A stretch of 64,000 bases of DNA from Hydrogenophaga intermedia. Its GTDB lineage: Bacteria > Pseudomonadota > Gammaproteobacteria > Burkholderiales > Burkholderiaceae_C. Where the stretch lies: contig NZ_JAMBNO010000003.1 of assembly GCF_023715105.1 (NCBI RefSeq), positions 1 to 64,000 of the forward strand, given 5' to 3'. Shown piece after piece: positions 60,782-64,000 of the stretch. The position numbers were made by a program, and so were the translations under genes. Below the pieces are notes generated by a model. That model did not search any database, was not told the origin of the DNA, and worked only from the letters and a program-made list of their open reading frames with translations. The stretch's first letter is position 1. The number at the start of each line of letters is the position of its first letter.

Positions 60782-61240
60782 ATGTCCAATCGTTCGCTCG
60801 ACGATCTCAACCCAGGCGACGTATTCAAGAGCTACGGGCGCACCGTGACCGAAACCGACATCGTCAACTTCACCTGCCTGGCCGGCCTGAAGCTGCCGAT
60901 CTTCATCAACGAGGAGTTCGCCAGGAAGCACACGCAGTTCGGCGGCCGCATCTGCCCCGGTTTGCTGACGGCCAGCATCGCTGCCGGGATGATGGAGGAG
61001 ATTCTCGGGCCGGCCACCATTGCCGCGCTGGAGCTTACCGACTTCAAGTTCACGGTGCCCGTGCGTCCCGGCGACACGCTGCGCGCCGAGATCACGGTCG
61101 AGGGCAAGAAGAATCTCTCCGACGGCAAGCGGGGGATCATGAGCGGGCGGGTCCGCGTGTTCAACCAGCGCGCCGAGCAGGTGTTCGAATTCGGTGAAAA
61201 GCTGATGATGCGCCGCGGCCGGGTCGACGACCTGGTCTGA
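60782..61240 (+). CDS. MaoC-like hot-dog hydratase
   Basis: 152 residues. TVTETDIVNFTCLAGLKLPIFINEEF and GGRICPGLLTASIAAGMM are MaoC blocks, and RPGDTLRAEITVEGKK is the usual strand pair. Like 50053-50535 it lacks the N-x-x-H-x-D hydratase triad, so it may be a partner or a variant. It is a single plus-strand gene divergent from the dehydrogenase operon. Confidence 0.83.
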   Translation: MSNRSLDDLNPGDVFKSYGRTVTETDIVNFTCLAGLKLPIFINEEFARKHTQFGGRICPGLLTASIAAGMMEEILGPATIAALELTDFKFTVPVRPGDTLRAEITVEGKKNLSDGKRGIMSGRVRVFNQRAEQVFEFGEKLMMRRGRVDDLV

Positions 61241-61250
61241 CCGCGACAGG

Positions 61251-63380
61251 TCAGTCGCACGCCCGCGGCACCATCAGCGCGTCCAGCGCCAGTGCGCCCT
61301 CGCCGCGCGGAAGAACGAGGAGCGGGTTGATGTCGATGCTCTCCAGGACGTCGCCATGACGCGCGGCATACACGGACAGCGTGGCGATGGCTTCGGCGAG
61401 TGCCTCCTCGTCGGAAGGGGGCTGGCCACGCAGCCCGGTCAGAAGAATGCGGCCCTTGACATCCTCGATCATGGCCCGGGCCTCCCCCACGCCGAAGGGC
61501 GCAACGCGGAAGGCGACATCCTTGAAGGCCTCGACGAAGATGCCGCCCAGACCGAACATCACGACCGGGCCGAAGACCGGATCACGGACCATGCCCAGGA
61601 TGGTTTCGACGCCGTTGCCAGCCATGCGGGCGACGATCACGCCGTCGAGCCGGGCTTGTGGCGCATTCTGCCCGGCGCGCTGGATCAGCGTGCGGAAAGC
61701 CGCGCGCAGGCCGGCTTCGTCCTGAACGCCGACGATCACGCCACCGATCTCGCTCTTGTGCGGGATGTCGGCCGAGGCGATCTTCAGCACCACGGGGTAG
61801 CCGATCTTCGCCGCGCACCGGGCCGCGGCGTCCTCGGATGGAGCGACGAGTTCCCGAACCACCGGGATGCCCGCGCTGGCGAGGACGGCTTTGGCCTCCA
61901 CCTCGTTGACGGCATGCCGCGGCGGCGCGAGCGCCGCGGCCGGCAGGGGCGGCGGGGCCGACCGGTTCCGGATGCGTCGCGCCTCCTGCGCGAAGTACAC
62001 CAATGCACGGGCGGCGCGCACGGCCCGGGTGGGCTCGTCGAACAACATCACCCCGGCGGCCTCGTAAAGCTTGCGCACCTCCGGCGTAGCGAGCATGGAG
62101 ACGATCACCGTGCGATCGGGGTAGCGGGCCAGCACCTTCTGCAGCTGGACCAGCAGCGCGCTGCTGAGGGTCAGCACCTGCCCCACGCTGGACAGGAAGG
62201 CCACGATCAAGTCGTACCCGCCTTCCTCCAGCATGAGCTCGAAGTTCCTCTCGAAAAGGGTGAGGTCGTTGACCAGCTGCGCAGTCATGTCCACGGGGTT
62301 GCGCGGGCCGCAGAACGGAAGGATCTCCTTCAGCCGCCGCTGCGCGTCCGCCGGCATGGGGGCCACGTCCAGCCCGCACTCCGCGGCCACGTCGGCCATC
62401 AGCGCCCCGACGCCGCCGGAAACGGTGAGCAGGCCCAGCCTGCGGCCCGCGGGTTGCGACGTCGACAGCGAGCACGCGTAGGCCACGTCGAAGAGTTCGT
62501 CGATGCTGCGCGCGCGGTAGGCGCCATACTGCCTGAACAGCCCCTCGTAGACCTGGTCCGACCCGGCCAGCGAAGCGGTGTGGGAAGCCGCCGCTTGCGC
62601 ACCGGCGTCGGAGCTGCCCACCTTCATGAGCACGATGCGCTTGCCGTTGGAGCGCGCCAGATCCAGCGCGGCGATCAGCCGTTCCTTGTCGGTCGCCGCC
62701 TCGATGTACCCGACGATCACATCCGTGCCCGCGTCCTGCGCGAAGTGGGCGACGCAGTCCGCGAAATCGACGTCGCTCTGGTTGCCTGTGGTGATCCAGA
62801 GGTTCAGCCCCAGACCGCGCTGGCGGATCAGGGACAGGCAGTAGCCGCCGAAGGCACCGCTCTGGCTGACCAGGCTGATGCGGCCCGGCAGGAGCCCGAA
62901 TCCCGCGGCGCTGGGTGTGAAGGTGCCGAGGATGCGCCGCCTGACGTTGATCACGCCCATGCAGTTGGGGCCGACGACCCGCATCCCGGTTCGCCGCGCC
63001 AGTGCGGTGATCTCGCGCTGCCATTCGGCGCCGGCGCCGCCGACTTCCGCGAACCCCGAACTCAGAACCACCGCTGCGCGGACACCGTGGCCGGCGCAGT
63101 CCTGCAACGCCGCCAGCACCGCCGGAGCCGGGACCGCGACGATGGCGAGGTCCACCGCGCCAGGCACTGAAGACGCCGTGGGAAACGCCGGCAGGCCCTG
63201 GATCGCGGCCGCCTTCGGGTTGATGGGATACAGCGGCCCGTCGAAACCGCTGCTCTTGAGAAAGTCGAGTGGCCGACCGCCAATCTTCGCGGGATCCGAA
63301 GACGCCCCATAGATCGCGATCGCACGGGGGTGGAAGAGCGGGTCCAGGGACGCGCGAGGGATCTGGGGAGCGGAGCTCAT
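61251..63380 (-). CDS. NDP-forming acyl-CoA ligase (fused alpha-beta)
   Basis: 709 residues. CoA-binding domain (IAIYGASSDPAKIGG), a ligase domain with the phosphohistidine in ASHTASLAGSD (near 265-275), a second CoA-ligase domain, and an ATP-grasp domain at the C-terminus (PVVLKIASADIPHKSEIGGV). Such enzymes interconvert acyl-CoA and acid with ADP and phosphate, and may make ATP from an end product or activate an acid cheaply. It converges with the MaoC gene and follows the SDR at the right edge by seven bases. Confidence 0.92.
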   Translation of the reverse strand: MSSAPQIPRASLDPLFHPRAIAIYGASSDPAKIGGRPLDFLKSSGFDGPLYPINPKAAAIQGLPAFPTASSVPGAVDLAIVAVPAPAVLAALQDCAGHGVRAAVVLSSGFAEVGGAGAEWQREITALARRTGMRVVGPNCMGVINVRRRILGTFTPSAAGFGLLPGRISLVSQSGAFGGYCLSLIRQRGLGLNLWITTGNQSDVDFADCVAHFAQDAGTDVIVGYIEAATDKERLIAALDLARSNGKRIVLMKVGSSDAGAQAAASHTASLAGSDQVYEGLFRQYGAYRARSIDELFDVAYACSLSTSQPAGRRLGLLTVSGGVGALMADVAAECGLDVAPMPADAQRRLKEILPFCGPRNPVDMTAQLVNDLTLFERNFELMLEEGGYDLIVAFLSSVGQVLTLSSALLVQLQKVLARYPDRTVIVSMLATPEVRKLYEAAGVMLFDEPTRAVRAARALVYFAQEARRIRNRSAPPPLPAAALAPPRHAVNEVEAKAVLASAGIPVVRELVAPSEDAAARCAAKIGYPVVLKIASADIPHKSEIGGVIVGVQDEAGLRAAFRTLIQRAGQNAPQARLDGVIVARMAGNGVETILGMVRDPVFGPVVMFGLGGIFVEAFKDVAFRVAPFGVGEARAMIEDVKGRILLTGLRGQPPSDEEALAEAIATLSVYAARHGDVLESIDINPLLVLPRGEGALALDALMVPRACD

Positions 63381-63387
63381 CGCGCGG

Positions 63388-64000
63388 TCAGTGAATCGAC
63401 ATGCCGCCGTCTGCGCCGATCAGCTGCCCGGTGACGTAGCTTGCGCCTTCGGAGGCCAGGAAAACCCATACCGGCGCGATCTCCTCGGGTTCGGCCCACC
63501 GGCCCAGGGGCACGCGCGCCAGATAGGTGTCCTTGAAGCGCGGGTCGGTACGGATGGTCTCGGTCATCGGGGTCGCAGCCCCTGGGGCGACACAATTGAC
63601 CAGGATGTTGTAGCGCGCCAGCTCGCGCGCTGCCGACTTGGTGAAGCCGATCAGCCCGGCCTTGGCCGAGCCGTAGTTGATCTGGCCGATGGTCCCCAGG
63701 ATACCGGCGGTGGAGATGGTGTTGATGATCCAGCCGCGCCGGCGCTCCATCATGCCGCCGACCACTGCCTGCAGGCAGTTGAAGCTGCCGGTCAGGTGCA
63801 CGGCCAGCACCTGGTCCCACTCCTGCAACGTCATCTTGTGGAGCATCGCGGTCCGGGTGATGCCGGCATTGTTGGCCAGCACATCCACCGGGCCGAGCCG
63901 GTCCACCGTGGCGGCGACCATCGCGTCGACGGCGGTGCGGTCGGAAACGTCGCAGCGCAGCGCCGTGGCCTGACCTCCGTCGCCGCGGATCGACTGCGCC
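63388..64000 (-). CDS. FabG-like SDR oxidoreductase, partial at the window edge
   Basis: The 3' part of a short-chain dehydrogenase; the N-terminal cofactor motif lies beyond position 64000. Visible are ANNAGITRTAML, a catalytic Ser in INTISTAG, and YGSAKAGLIGFTK with the classical Tyr and Lys, then the C-terminal TGQLIGADGGMSIH. Unlike the three SDRs at 35-50 kb it keeps YxxxK and is most like 3-oxoacyl-CoA/ACP reductases, so it likely oxidises or reduces a beta-hydroxyacyl-CoA. Confidence 0.9.
   Translation of the reverse strand, partial: AQSIRGDGGQATALRCDVSDRTAVDAMVAATVDRLGPVDVLANNAGITRTAMLHKMTLQEWDQVLAVHLTGSFNCLQAVVGGMMERRRGWIINTISTAGILGTIGQINYGSAKAGLIGFTKSAARELARYNILVNCVAPGAATPMTETIRTDPRFKDTYLARVPLGRWAEPEEIAPVWVFLASEGASYVTGQLIGADGGMSIH

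Overview
The window reads as a high-GC betaproteobacterial chromosome, most likely Burkholderiales. The grounds are three tripartite-tricarboxylate (Bug) type periplasmic receptors, a LivK/H/M/G/F uptake operon, ETF-ubiquinone oxidoreductase, many acyl-CoA enzymes and tightly overlapping operons. No rRNA gene or named species marker is present, so the placement is an inference.

Left accessory part, about 1-17,100. Base composition is more mixed here and many genes are orphans. It opens with a large HNH-NACHT STAND-type protein (164-4612). A broken XRE regulator follows, split by an IS3-family element (4805-6129) that has 13-bp terminal repeats, an AAC target duplication and a frameshifted orfB. 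Next come a two-gene operon of unknown function and a small HEPN-like protein. A tRNA-Arg(CCG) gene at 8846-8921 is followed by an orphan 39-bp copy of its 5' half, which looks like an attachment-site scar. To its right lie a large serine recombinase with a strong terminator, a graveyard of metal-related gene fragments (HupE/UreJ-like, UPF0016, GDCCVxC), a short serine-recombinase catalytic domain lacking the nucleophilic serine, and several uncharacterised minus-strand genes. I read this as one or more decayed integrated elements carrying probable defence genes.

Right part, about 17,500-64,000. This is a dense catabolic island for a branched, alicyclic or isoprenoid acid or hydrocarbon; the substrate is not shown by the sequence. 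It includes a thiolase-like protein without the catalytic Cys paired with a DUF35 protein (a likely retro-aldolase pair); a single-chain ferredoxin/ferredoxin-reductase/AlkB-XylM-type hydroxylase with a divergent AraC regulator; and a seven-gene operon joining a branched-chain-type ABC transporter to an acyl-CoA synthetase. A TetR-led eight-gene operon (MaoC hydratase, ETF-QO, two enoyl-CoA-reductase-like SDRs, two CoA transferases, an acyl-CoA dehydrogenase) diverges from a ten-gene operon (acyl-CoA dehydrogenase, crotonase, biotin-dependent acyl-CoA carboxylase, HMG-CoA-lyase-like enzyme, LiuC-like hydratase, thioesterases, SDR, MaoC). Then come Bug receptors, hot-dog thioesterases, more CoA transferases, a probable heteromeric acyl-CoA dehydrogenase pair and an NDP-forming acyl-CoA ligase. 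A partial FabG-like SDR runs off the right end.

As a working model, the membrane hydroxylase oxidises a hydrocarbon. The resulting acid is imported or activated by the ligases and CoA transferases, dehydrogenated with electrons passing through ETF-QO, hydrated, and carboxylated and cleaved in the manner of leucine (liu) or acyclic-terpene (atu) degradation, or cleaved by the aldolase pair. A CTAAC/GTTAG motif recurs at several promoters and may be the operator of the TetR protein.
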